A stretch of 34,858 nt of DNA from Deltaproteobacteria bacterium. GTDB lineage: Bacteria > Myxococcota_A > Polyangia > Polyangiales > B10-G4. Below are positions 9,820 to 16,781 of the stretch, piece after piece. Every line of letters begins with the position of its first letter. Positions within the stretch are counted from its first letter, which is position 1. A model generated the notes under the pieces. That model was not told the DNA's origin and ran no database searches. It saw only the letters and a program-made list of their open reading frames with translations. The stretch is from positions 1 to 34,858 of the forward strand of contig QMMC01000014.1 in NCBI GenBank assembly GCA_003647065.1, written 5' to 3'. Made by a program: the position numbers and the translations under genes.

Positions 9820-10572
9820 CTATTCGCCGTCCGCGATCTCCTGGAGCCTCGCCGCCGTCGCCCGCCGCATGGGCCACGGGCGGTATGAGAGGCCCGAAGC
9901 CGCCCGGCCGGTGAGCACTCGGTAGAAGACGCAGGCGGCGAGGTACGTTCCTGCCGGGGTGGGGTGGATGCCGTCGTCGCGGTAGAGGGTGATCTCGGAG
10001 GCCGTCGCTCCGGCTCGGGCGAAGGCGTCGCCCACGGGGGCCACGTCGGCGGCGAGTTCCCGGCCCAGCTCGCCGTAGACGGTCCTTATCCGCGCCTGCA
10101 TCGCGGCCGGGCTGGCGAGTTCCGGCGGCACGTCATCGGCGTGCCGAATCCGGGCCCAGGTCGCGTAGAGCACGGTGTGCCCTCCGGCTTCGTCGACCAG
10201 GGCGTCCAAGCGCCGGGCGTATTCAGCGAGCTCCTCGGGGTGATTCGCCGGCCGGAGGCTGTGGCCCTGGAGGACGACGTGGGTGTAACCACCCGAGGAA
10301 ATCTGGGTCCGGACCTCGCGGCTCTGCCAGAGCCGCCGAAGCGTCGCCCCGGTGCGGGTTTCGAAGCGCACCCGGGCCGCGGGCCCTACGCCGTCGGCGT
10401 CGAGGAGGCGCCTCACCATGCGCGGCAGGTTGTTGAAGCGGGTGAAGCTATTGCCGATGAAGAGGACCCGCAGATTGTCCCCGGCGCTGTCCTCTGCGTG
10501 CGCCCGTGGCGTGGTCAGCCCGACCATGAGGCCCGAACAAACGAGGAGTGCGCTGATCAAAGTTGGACGCAT
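9820..10572 (-). CDS. Exported SGNH-family hydrolase
   Basis: The 250-residue product carries a Sec signal peptide (MRPTLISALL to AHA, about 26 residues) and an SGNH hydrolase domain. Block I reads FIGNSFT with the nucleophile Ser42. Block V near the C-terminus reads DDGIHPTPAGTYLAA, giving the catalytic Asp and His. The middle motif VLQGHSLRP is the Gly/Gln-bearing block. The arrangement resembles secreted esterase-like or DUF4886-type proteins; the substrate is unknown. I chose the ATG at complement 10570-10572 because an AGG lies 6 bases upstream; an ATG at 10587 would add five residues. It is divergent from the transferase gene at 10632. Confidence 0.83.
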   Translation of the reverse strand: MRPTLISALLVCSGLMVGLTTPRAHAEDSAGDNLRVLFIGNSFTRFNNLPRMVRRLLDADGVGPAARVRFETRTGATLRRLWQSREVRTQISSGGYTHVVLQGHSLRPANHPEELAEYARRLDALVDEAGGHTVLYATWARIRHADDVPPELASPAAMQARIRTVYGELGRELAADVAPVGDAFARAGATASEITLYRDDGIHPTPAGTYLAACVFYRVLTGRAASGLSYRPWPMRRATAARLQEIADGE

Positions 10573-10631
10573 CGCGTGCCTAATCATAACCGAGGCTCGA
10601 ATGTCGTCCTCTTTCGGGGCAAGATAGCTGG

Positions 10632-11417
10632 GTGCGACTGACCGTGCTCTCGGGAATGCCGGATGAGGTGCTCGTCCTCGATGAGCCCGAGCCATGCCCC
10701 TACCGCCCCGGCGAGATGGCGCGCATGCCGCTGCGGCTCCCGATCCGCTACCTCACCGCCGAGGAGACCGACACGCACTTCGCTCGCGGTGACCGTCGCC
10801 ACGGGCGCCTGCTCTATCGCCCGGCGTGTCCGGCCTGCGCCATGTGCGAGGCGATACGCCTGGACGTCGGCACCTTCGTGCCGAACAGGACCCAGCGCCG
10901 GACGAAGAGCCGCGGCGATCGGCTCTTGCGAACGGAGGTGGGCCGCCCCCAGGTGGACGCCGAGCGCCTCGCCCTCTACGAGAAACACAAGCTCGGAAGG
11001 GATTTGGTCGTGGGCGAAGGCAAGGCTCTCGATGAGAAGGGCTACTTCGGCTTCCTCGTCGACCGCTGCGTCGACAGCGTCGAGCTGCGCTACTACTTGG
11101 ACGACACCCTGGTCGGCGTCGCGGTGACCGACCGCGGCGGTGACAGCCTCTCTGCCGTCTACTGCTTTTTCGACCCGGACTACCCTCGGCTCTCCATCGG
11201 GACCTACTCGATTCTCAAGCAAATCGAGCTGGGGCGATCGTGGGGCTGTCGCTACCTCTACCTGGGCCTCTACATCTCCGACAACGAGCACATGAGCTAC
11301 AAGAGCCGCTTCCTGCCCCACGAGCGCTTGGTGGGGGGTGACTGGCGGCTTTTTGACCGTGCAAAAGCAGCCCCGGCGGCCCCGGAATCATCGGAGCCTT
11401 CGTCAGTGCCGCGTTGA
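10632..11417 (+). CDS. bpt: Aspartate/glutamate leucyltransferase (Bpt)
   Basis: The 261-residue enzyme transfers leucine from leucyl-tRNA to proteins bearing N-terminal Asp or Glu, marking them for ClpS/ClpAP degradation (N-degron pathway). It matches the Bpt/Ate1 family: N-terminal cysteines CPYRPGEMA and CPACAMCEAIRLDVGTF (Cys66, 69, 72), the PNRTQRR motif, and the acetyltransferase-like C-terminal half with YCFFDPDYPRLSIGTYSI and YLYLGLYISDNEHMSYKSRF. The assigned start is a GTG without a clear ribosome site; an ATG at 10656 is the alternative. The C-terminal 20 residues are an Ala/Pro/Ser extension. Its stop overlaps the frame of the exported nuclease gene. Confidence 0.92.
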   Translation: MRLTVLSGMPDEVLVLDEPEPCPYRPGEMARMPLRLPIRYLTAEETDTHFARGDRRHGRLLYRPACPACAMCEAIRLDVGTFVPNRTQRRTKSRGDRLLRTEVGRPQVDAERLALYEKHKLGRDLVVGEGKALDEKGYFGFLVDRCVDSVELRYYLDDTLVGVAVTDRGGDSLSAVYCFFDPDYPRLSIGTYSILKQIELGRSWGCRYLYLGLYISDNEHMSYKSRFLPHERLVGGDWRLFDRAKAAPAAPESSEPSSVPR

Positions 11418-11464
11418 CAAGGTGGCGTCTCCGTGCGACCCCGCATACGGACTGGAGACTCGGG

Positions 11465-12496
11465 GTGCGTATCAGCAGTCGGCTCGCCCTCGTGGCGCTT
11501 ATCGTACCGGTGCTCTTCCTCGCGGGTGAAGAGCATACGGCCCAAGCGACGTCCTATACGCGGGCCTACGTCAACGGGCGCCTGGTGCCCGTGCGCTTCA
11601 ACGACGGCGATAGCTTCCGCATCTTCGCGGGAGAGTATTCTGGACGCCAGTGCCGCCTCGCGGGCTTCAATACCCTCGAGAGCTTCGGGCCCGTGCATCA
11701 GTGGGGCGACTTCCATCCCTACGAGCTCTTCGTCAACGCCAAGCAGGCGACGAACCACGGCAAACACGGCACCTGGCACTGCAATACCGACGGCGAGACG
11801 GACGTCTACGGCCGCATCTTGATGGATTGCCCGGATCTGGTCGTCAGTCAGATCCGCAATGGCTTCGCCCACGCCATGAACGTCGACGACACGCCCTCCC
11901 GCCCCGAGTATCTGAGGGCGCAGCAAGAGGCGATTCGTGAGCGCCGGGGCATGTGGGCCCATGGGGTGCCGGCATTCGTCCTGACTTCCCTGCACTCGAA
12001 CCACGAGGACCCGGAGCGCACCAAGCCGACCTACAACCGCCTCATCTCGACTCGTGACGGCCACTCGGAAAAATGGATTCACGAGAACGACTACGGGGAG
12101 TGTGAGTGGGTTTGCTACCAGGAAGTGGTTGCCGACGAAGGCCTCGTTCGGGCCTACGCGCGGCGCCTGCGCGAAGACCCGGAGGTCGCGCCGCTCCTCG
12201 GTGAGCTTTCGAACTTGCTCTTGGTGGAGATCGTCGACCGTTGGGTCCGGCGTGAGGAGCTCCCGGCTTGGCTCACCGAAGAAGAAGAGCGCGCGAGCAT
12301 GATGGAGAGCCAGGGGTTCAATACCGATCCGCGCCTCGCGGGGCTGCTCACCACGCGCCTCGAGCGGGCCATGTCCGCGGGGGCTCTCGGCCAGCGCGAA
12401 GTGCGCCAGGGCTCATGCGCGCTCTACGCAGACTTTCAGCGTCGTTATGGACGCGACCGGGCGAGCTGCCTACGCGGCCGCGGTACGCTACCTTGA
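11465..12496 (+). CDS. Exported staphylococcal-nuclease-like protein
   Basis: The 343-residue product has an N-terminal signal segment (MRISSRLALVALIVPVLFLA) and then an SNase (thermonuclease) domain at residues 40-175. Catalytic equivalents are Arg64 and Glu72 in CRLAGFNTLESF and Arg117 in DVYGRIL; the calcium-binding DGDSF is at 48-52. The nuclease therefore looks active and probably cuts nucleic acid outside the cytoplasm. A C-terminal extension of about 170 residues, rich in charged residues and with cysteines, is not recognised. I chose GTG 11465 because GGAG lies 7 bases upstream; a TTG at 11414 overlaps the bpt stop but gives no better signal peptide. Confidence 0.85.
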   Translation: MRISSRLALVALIVPVLFLAGEEHTAQATSYTRAYVNGRLVPVRFNDGDSFRIFAGEYSGRQCRLAGFNTLESFGPVHQWGDFHPYELFVNAKQATNHGKHGTWHCNTDGETDVYGRILMDCPDLVVSQIRNGFAHAMNVDDTPSRPEYLRAQQEAIRERRGMWAHGVPAFVLTSLHSNHEDPERTKPTYNRLISTRDGHSEKWIHENDYGECEWVCYQEVVADEGLVRAYARRLREDPEVAPLLGELSNLLLVEIVDRWVRREELPAWLTEEEERASMMESQGFNTDPRLAGLLTTRLERAMSAGALGQREVRQGSCALYADFQRRYGRDRASCLRGRGTLP

Positions 12497-12525
12497 AGGG
12501 TCTCGGGGGGGTTCGGAGTATTTGT

Positions 12526-14094
12526 ATGTCTTCGCTTAATCGACCCCTATTGGCCTCGTTGTACGCCCTCGCCCTCTTTGGGGCCTCGGGGACGCTCTTG
12601 GCCGCGTGTTTCACTCCCGTCGCCGAAGGTCCTCCCCTCGGCTACGAGTCGGACGAGCTCGCCTGCTCCGACCGGCGTGACAACGATCGGGACGGATTCA
12701 TCGATTGCGAAGATGCGGACTGCCTCGGCTCGAACCACTGCGCACGCATCATCCCCCTCGTCCCGCCGCGGTCTCAGGAGAACACCCTCCGCGCCTGCAC
12801 CGACCGCATCGACAATGATGGGGACGGCAACTTCGACTGCGGCGACCGGGGCTGCCAGGCCATCTCCGAACTCTGCTGCGGTCGCGAGTTCACGAATGAA
12901 GATTGCAGCGACGGTCTCGACAACGACGGCAACGGGTTTGCCGACTGCGCCGACTTCGCCTGCCGCAACGGCGCCTATGTCGACGTGTGCGAAGACGGCG
13001 AACTGGTCCCGACCGAGCTTTGTGTGAACGGCGAAGACGACGACGATGATGGTCGTGTCGACTGCGCCGACCCCGATTGCCGCATGGACGGGGCTTGCAT
13101 CGGCGAGACCAACTGCAGCGACGGCATCGACGACGAAGGGGACGGCTTCGCGGACTGCGACGATTCCGAATGCCTCAGGGCCCCGGACTGCGTGAGCCCC
13201 GAAGATACCCTCGCCAAGTGCATGGACGGGGTCGACAACGACGGCAACACCTACACCGACTGCGCCGACTTCTCTTGTTCAACCGCGATGGACCCGGCCG
13301 TCGTCGCGTACTGCGAGAGTCTCGCCGAAGACACGGTCGAGCGCTGCATGGACGAGATCGACAACGACGGCAACGGCTTCACCGACTGTGAAGACTTCTC
13401 CTGCTCGGCTTCGGATGTCCCGGCCGTCGCCGCTCTCTGTGCCACGACCGGGGGAGATGCGGAAGACACCCTCGCCAAGTGCATGGATGGCATCGACAAC
13501 GACGACAACGGCTTCCTCGACTGCGCCGACTTCTCGTGCTCCCGGTCCCTCGACGCGGCGATCGCCGCTCATTGTGCGACGACTGCCGAAGAGGGCTTCG
13601 AGCGCTGCCAGGACGGCATCGACAACGACGGCAACGGCTTCACCGACTGCGACGACAACTCCTGCGTGCCGACCGTGGCCGTCACCGAAGAGGACCGCAT
13701 GCTGCTCCGCCTCTGCGAGGCTGAGTTCGACGTCTGCAAGGACGGCATCGACAATGAAGGCGACGGCTTCCCCGACTGCCAGGACTTCTCGTGTCGCGGC
13801 GCCCGGACCTTCTCGGGACCCCTCCAGGTGCGCGCGCCCTGCCTCGAGGCGGCGATTGGCCCAGGCGATGGCATCCCCGACGAGGTCCTCCGCAACTGGC
13901 AGATGTCCGACCCGGCCCTGCTCAACATCACCGAAGAAGAGGCGATCATTCAGATCGTCATCGCCAACTGTTCCGACGGAGCCGACAACGACCAAGACGG
14001 CTTCGTGGATTGTGAAGACTGGGATTGCAACTGGCACCCGACCCTCCGGGGCATGTGCGAATCCCGAACAGGTGGAAGCCTGGTATGCGACTGA
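12526..14094 (+). CDS. Lipoprotein with 11 Cys/Asp-rich repeats
   Basis: The 522-residue product is a lipoprotein (acceptor Cys28 in TLLAACF). From residue 43 on it carries eleven copies of a 20-residue motif of the form C-x3-x-D-N-D-x-D/N-G-x2-D-C-x-D-x2-C. Examples begin CSDRRDNDRDG, CTDRIDNDGDG and CSDGLDNDGNG, and the last begins CSDGADNDQDG. The DxDxDG core resembles calcium-binding loops of thrombospondin type 3 repeats; three cysteines per unit suggest disulfide-stiffened beads. Such repeats are common in myxobacterial surface proteins. Spacers between repeats are short early on and longer later (residues 385-500). The start is the ATG at 12526. Its last 10 bases overlap the next gene, which carries the same motif. 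Confidence 0.88.
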   Translation: MSSLNRPLLASLYALALFGASGTLLAACFTPVAEGPPLGYESDELACSDRRDNDRDGFIDCEDADCLGSNHCARIIPLVPPRSQENTLRACTDRIDNDGDGNFDCGDRGCQAISELCCGREFTNEDCSDGLDNDGNGFADCADFACRNGAYVDVCEDGELVPTELCVNGEDDDDDGRVDCADPDCRMDGACIGETNCSDGIDDEGDGFADCDDSECLRAPDCVSPEDTLAKCMDGVDNDGNTYTDCADFSCSTAMDPAVVAYCESLAEDTVERCMDEIDNDGNGFTDCEDFSCSASDVPAVAALCATTGGDAEDTLAKCMDGIDNDDNGFLDCADFSCSRSLDAAIAAHCATTAEEGFERCQDGIDNDGNGFTDCDDNSCVPTVAVTEEDRMLLRLCEAEFDVCKDGIDNEGDGFPDCQDFSCRGARTFSGPLQVRAPCLEAAIGPGDGIPDEVLRNWQMSDPALLNITEEEAIIQIVIANCSDGADNDQDGFVDCEDWDCNWHPTLRGMCESRTGGSLVCD

Positions 14095-15788
14095 CGAAAA
14101 CAACGAGCCCCGCCCTCATCCTCGCGGCACTTCTGTACCCCGCCGTAGCCCTTGCCCAGCCGCCCGAATCGCCCCAGGAGGGGCAGCAGGACGTCGATCC
14201 CGGCAGTTCCGCCGGCATGGCCGCGCCCGACGATTCTCGGCCCCCGCCGCCTCCTCCGGTGGCGGATGAGCCTGCCGCGCCGCCGCAGGTGACCCGGGAG
14301 ACGGTCTGCGACGACCGCCAGGACGACGACGGCGACGGCCTCGCCGACTGCGCCGACGCGGACTGCTTCGGCAATCCCGTCTGTGAAGCCGGGGGCAATA
14401 CCGAGCGTAACAACGATCGGTGCAGCGACTGGATCGACAACGACGGCGACGGCGCTGTCGACTGTGACGACACCGAGTGCTCGGGCCCCGGGATCACCGT
14501 CTGCCAGGGCAGCTACACGGGCCCCAACGAGGGCGGTGGCCACGCCACAGGTGGCATGGGCGTCGACGACATCCCCGAGCTGACTGGCGACATGACCGTC
14601 GAAGACCTCATCGGCAACTTCGGCGACGCCGACGGTGAGCGCAACGACTACCTCTGCTCCGACGGCATGGACAACGACGGCGACGGTCGCGTCGACTGCG
14701 CCGACTTCGGGTGCCGCTTCGACCCCCAGGTCACGGTCTGCCAGGGCGACCCGGGCTTCCGTTTCTCGGTCGTCACCGGCATCAGCGCCTCGTACAACTT
14801 CGAGGAGAACGCCCTCGCCCCCGGCGGCTCCGTGCCGAATACCCAGGACTTCGGCGACGTGCGCTTCCGCCGGGTCCAGGTTCGTGCCCTCGGCTCGATC
14901 CCGATGATCAACAACAGCTTCTTCCTCTTGAACCTGCGCCTCGAGAACTCACCGCGCCTGACCTTCATGGTCTTCCAGGTGCCTATCGGTGATACCGGGC
15001 ACTACATCAACGTGAACTCCGGCTCCGGCGGTCTGTCTTCGGGCCTCATCATCAGCACCTCGAAGCAGCCCCTCCTCGACCCGCCTTACTACCTCTTCAA
15101 CGGCTTCGAGCAGAACAACGGCGCCGCGGCCGAGTTTGGTGGGCCGCTCATCGGCAATACCCTCCGGTACCGCGTCTTCGGCGCCGGCGGCTCGGGCTTC
15201 TTCAACGGCAACGTTGGTGGCGCCTTCTTCCGCGACGACACGCGTAACTTCGCGTGGAACGTGGGCGGGCAGTTGCACCTCAACATCCTCGGCAGCTACG
15301 ACCGCTTCGATACGCCCTACCTCTACACGCCGGTCCCTGCGACCTTCGCTATCCTCGTCGGCGGCAAGTACGACCAGCGGCCCCGGGAGCGCTTCCCCGC
15401 CGTCAACGCCCAGATGGTCTTCGAGTTCTCGCGCTTCCACGCCCGGGTGGAGTCCTACACCAAGTACGTGCTCGACTATGGCGGCTCTCTCCAGACCGCC
15501 TGGAACGCCCAGCTCTCGGTCCTGGCCATCCCCCGGTGGCTGATGTTCGCCGGGGATATCGGCAGCTTCTATCCCGGTGAGTACGGCGTGGATCCCGGCT
15601 TCGATGCCGCTCTCCGCAGGCCCATTCAACAGTTCCAGTGGCGTGTTGCCGCCCACTGGTTCTGGTTCCGCAACATCGGCCTGCTCTCGCTCATGTACCG
15701 CGAGTCCCGCTTCGAAGAGAACCCAGACCGCGCCCAGGACAACACCCTCGAGCGCGAGATGCGGCTAGAAGCCCAGTTCCGCTTCTAA
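14085..15788 (+). CDS. Outer-membrane barrel protein with three Cys/Asp repeats
   Basis: The 567-residue product has a Sec signal peptide ending ALA at residue 24, a Pro/Gln-rich linker, and three copies of the same C-x-D-N-D-G-D-G-x2-D-C motif as the upstream lipoprotein (starting CDDRQDDDGDG, CSDWIDNDGDG, CSDGMDNDGDG). From about residue 235 the sequence becomes a run of amphipathic strands rich in Tyr, Phe and Asn (VVTGISASYNFEENALAPGG onward). It ends LEAQFRF, a C-terminal Phe typical of proteins inserted by the BAM complex. The porin family is not certain. The ATG at 14085 overlaps the previous stop, with GGTGGAAG just upstream, so the two proteins are coupled and probably partner at the surface. 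Confidence 0.85.
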   Translation: MRLTKTTSPALILAALLYPAVALAQPPESPQEGQQDVDPGSSAGMAAPDDSRPPPPPPVADEPAAPPQVTRETVCDDRQDDDGDGLADCADADCFGNPVCEAGGNTERNNDRCSDWIDNDGDGAVDCDDTECSGPGITVCQGSYTGPNEGGGHATGGMGVDDIPELTGDMTVEDLIGNFGDADGERNDYLCSDGMDNDGDGRVDCADFGCRFDPQVTVCQGDPGFRFSVVTGISASYNFEENALAPGGSVPNTQDFGDVRFRRVQVRALGSIPMINNSFFLLNLRLENSPRLTFMVFQVPIGDTGHYINVNSGSGGLSSGLIISTSKQPLLDPPYYLFNGFEQNNGAAAEFGGPLIGNTLRYRVFGAGGSGFFNGNVGGAFFRDDTRNFAWNVGGQLHLNILGSYDRFDTPYLYTPVPATFAILVGGKYDQRPRERFPAVNAQMVFEFSRFHARVESYTKYVLDYGGSLQTAWNAQLSVLAIPRWLMFAGDIGSFYPGEYGVDPGFDAALRRPIQQFQWRVAAHWFWFRNIGLLSLMYRESRFEENPDRAQDNTLEREMRLEAQFRF

Positions 15789-15790
15789 AA

Positions 15791-15825
15791 CTGCATCGCC
15801 TGGGCCGCGATACCCGGCGCGATCT
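15791..15825 (+). repeat. Dispersed repeat, copy 1 (first part)
   Basis: This stretch matches the complement of 16746-16780 at 32 of 35 positions. It begins 3 bases after the TAA of the outer-membrane protein gene. The second part of the repeat (match to 16726-16742 in complement, 15 of 17) resumes at about 15915-15931, so copy 1 is split by roughly 90 bases that copy 2 lacks. Confidence 0.85.
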
Positions 15826-15895
15826 CGCCTCGCTTGCTGCGCTGCCTGCTCAGCTACTTTACGTAGCCTCCGCGGGCTGCTCGCAACCGAGACGA
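15825..15895. repeat. 71-base imperfect hairpin
   Basis: The ends TCGCCTCG and CGAGACGA pair, as do the inner GCTAC (15853-15857) and GTAGC (15863-15867) around a TTTAC loop; the middle pairs partly with a one-base offset. It sits inside copy 1 of the dispersed repeat, where copy 2 has no counterpart, as expected of a small inserted palindromic (REP-like) element. Confidence 0.65.
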
Positions 15896-15898
15896 CCT

Positions 15899-15922
15899 CG
15901 CTTGGGTCTCACGACCCATGCG
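15899..15922. other. Short GC-rich hairpin after the outer-membrane gene
   Basis: CGCTTGGGTC (15899-15908) pairs with GACCCATGCG (15913-15922) at 9 of 10 positions around a TCAC loop. It could end transcription of the upstream operon, but no T-run follows, so it is not a standard intrinsic terminator. Confidence 0.45.
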
Positions 15923-15925
15923 ACA

Positions 15926-15984
15926 CAGTTTACGAGCGTGGGGCGGTGAAGACGCGTGGGGCGCAGTTTGCGAGTGTGGGGCGG
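15926..15984. repeat. Pair of 21-base direct repeats
   Basis: Copies at 15926-15946 and 15964-15984 agree at 19 of 21 positions and start 38 bases apart. The pattern is CAGTTTRCGAGYGTGGGG followed by CGG. They lie upstream of the orphan gene at 16095 and could be a duplicated binding site or a small slippage duplication. Confidence 0.7.
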
Positions 15985-16094
15985 CGGAACTCAGGGCTGC
16001 CGACGGCGCTCGGCGACTGACGCGACGGGACGCGGTTGTTTCAGCTAGGCCATTCGCCGAAGCTGACCGAGATCCCCCAAACACGGAATCGACC

Positions 16095-16487
16095 ATGAAA
16101 GCACGAATCACGGAACTCGTGTCGGAAGCTGGATCCGAACCCCTTGTGCGCCTGGAAACGCCCGCCGGCAGTGCGGTTCTTCGAGCACGAACACAGTCGA
16201 CTCAATTAGTTTGCGGAACCCCCGTCACCGTAGAATTTGAGATCAACGAACTGATGACGATGGGACTCAACACGAAGCCGGCGACCACGCGTCGTTGCGC
16301 CTTGGAGGATCGCGATGGGCGCGTTCTCATGACGGGATTGGTAGACGCAATCGATCTCGACGGATTGGTGTACTTCCGCCTCGGAACGGACTGCCTAATC
16401 ATGTTGGAGGCGGCGCCCGGCCAGTTTGAGGTCGGCAGTTGGTTGGACCTTGACCTCGATGCGGCCTCGGTGGTTGCGTACCTATAG
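16095..16487 (+). CDS. Orphan small protein of unknown function
   Basis: The 130-residue product begins MKARITELVSEAGSEPLVRL. I do not recognise it. Predicted structure from pattern alone is mostly beta: alternating hydrophobic strands such as TPVTVEFEINELM and DGLVYFRLGTDCLIML, which would suit a small barrel or OB-like fold; there is no signal peptide or membrane helix. The ATG at 16095 is preceded by AT-richer DNA. The coding sequence is visibly less GC-rich than its neighbours and uses codons rare here (TTA, AGT), which hints at transfer. It is enclosed by two inverted copies of a repeat and its stop overlaps the end of the convergent VOC fragment. Confidence 0.65.
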   Translation: MKARITELVSEAGSEPLVRLETPAGSAVLRARTQSTQLVCGTPVTVEFEINELMTMGLNTKPATTRRCALEDRDGRVLMTGLVDAIDLDGLVYFRLGTDCLIMLEAAPGQFEVGSWLDLDLDAASVVAYL

Positions 16488-16739
16488 TTGAGAGAGCGCG
16501 CGTGCCGTGATCCACTCCGCCGCGCTAGCACCGCGGCGGGTGAGGCCGACGATGTTGCCGTCCGGGTCGCGGACGAAGAAAGCGCGGACGGCGGTTCCGA
16601 AGTCGACAGGGCGCTCGGCGATGCGGATGCCCGCGGCCATCACCGCCTCAGATTGATCGCGCGTCATGCGACCCAGTTGGCGTGCGTGACGCGATGAGAA
16701 CCCCGCGATGCCTCTCGCGAGGATCAAACAGCGTCGCAT
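16482..16739 (-). pseudogene. VOC/glyoxalase-family fragment, N-terminus missing
   Basis: The 85-codon frame ends with the C-terminal half-module of a vicinal-oxygen-chelate protein: GIRIAERPVDFGTAVRAFFV then RDPDGNIVGLTRRG, the usual last strands with their metal-side region. VOC proteins need at least 110-120 residues, so the first half is absent. Similarity to VOC proteins starts only near residue 20; the codons before that lie in or beside repeat copy 2 (16726-16780), and the frame's ATG falls inside that repeat. This fits a gene cut by arrival of the repeat. The stop is TAG, overlapping the end of the orphan gene. Expression is unlikely but not excluded. Confidence 0.7.
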
Positions 16740-16780
16740 GGGGCCAGATCGCGCCGGGTATCGCGCTCCAGGCGATGCTG
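16726..16780 (-). repeat. Dispersed repeat, copy 2
   Basis: Read on the minus strand this 55-base copy starts one base after the TGA of the FHA-GGDEF gene and matches copy 1 in two blocks (32 of 35, then 15 of 17). It lacks the roughly 90-base segment present in copy 1. The two copies face each other around the orphan gene and the VOC fragment. Confidence 0.85.
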
Positions 16781-16781
16781 T

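Larger units (their letters stand above)
15789..16094. other. Gene-free gap with hairpins and repeats
   Basis: No convincing gene lies in these 306 bases. They hold copy 1 of an inverted dispersed repeat (15791-15825 and 15914-15931), a 71-base imperfect hairpin (15825-15895), a short GC-rich hairpin (15899-15922) and a pair of 21-base direct repeats (15926-15946, 15964-15984). The last 60 bases, before the orphan gene at 16095, are less GC-rich and probably hold its promoter. Confidence 0.75.

Noticed and set aside
12600-14070. Regularly repeated DNA considered as a CRISPR-like array
   Set aside because: The repeats are in frame, code for the Cys/Asp motif and vary by codon; spacing is irregular and there are no unique spacers.
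15899-15922. Hairpin considered as an intrinsic terminator
   Set aside because: No T-run follows the stem on either strand, so only a hairpin is reported.
15791-16780. Repeat copies considered as integron attC sites around gene cassettes
   Set aside because: The copies face each other rather than being in tandem, no GTTRRRY core was seen, and no integrase gene is present.
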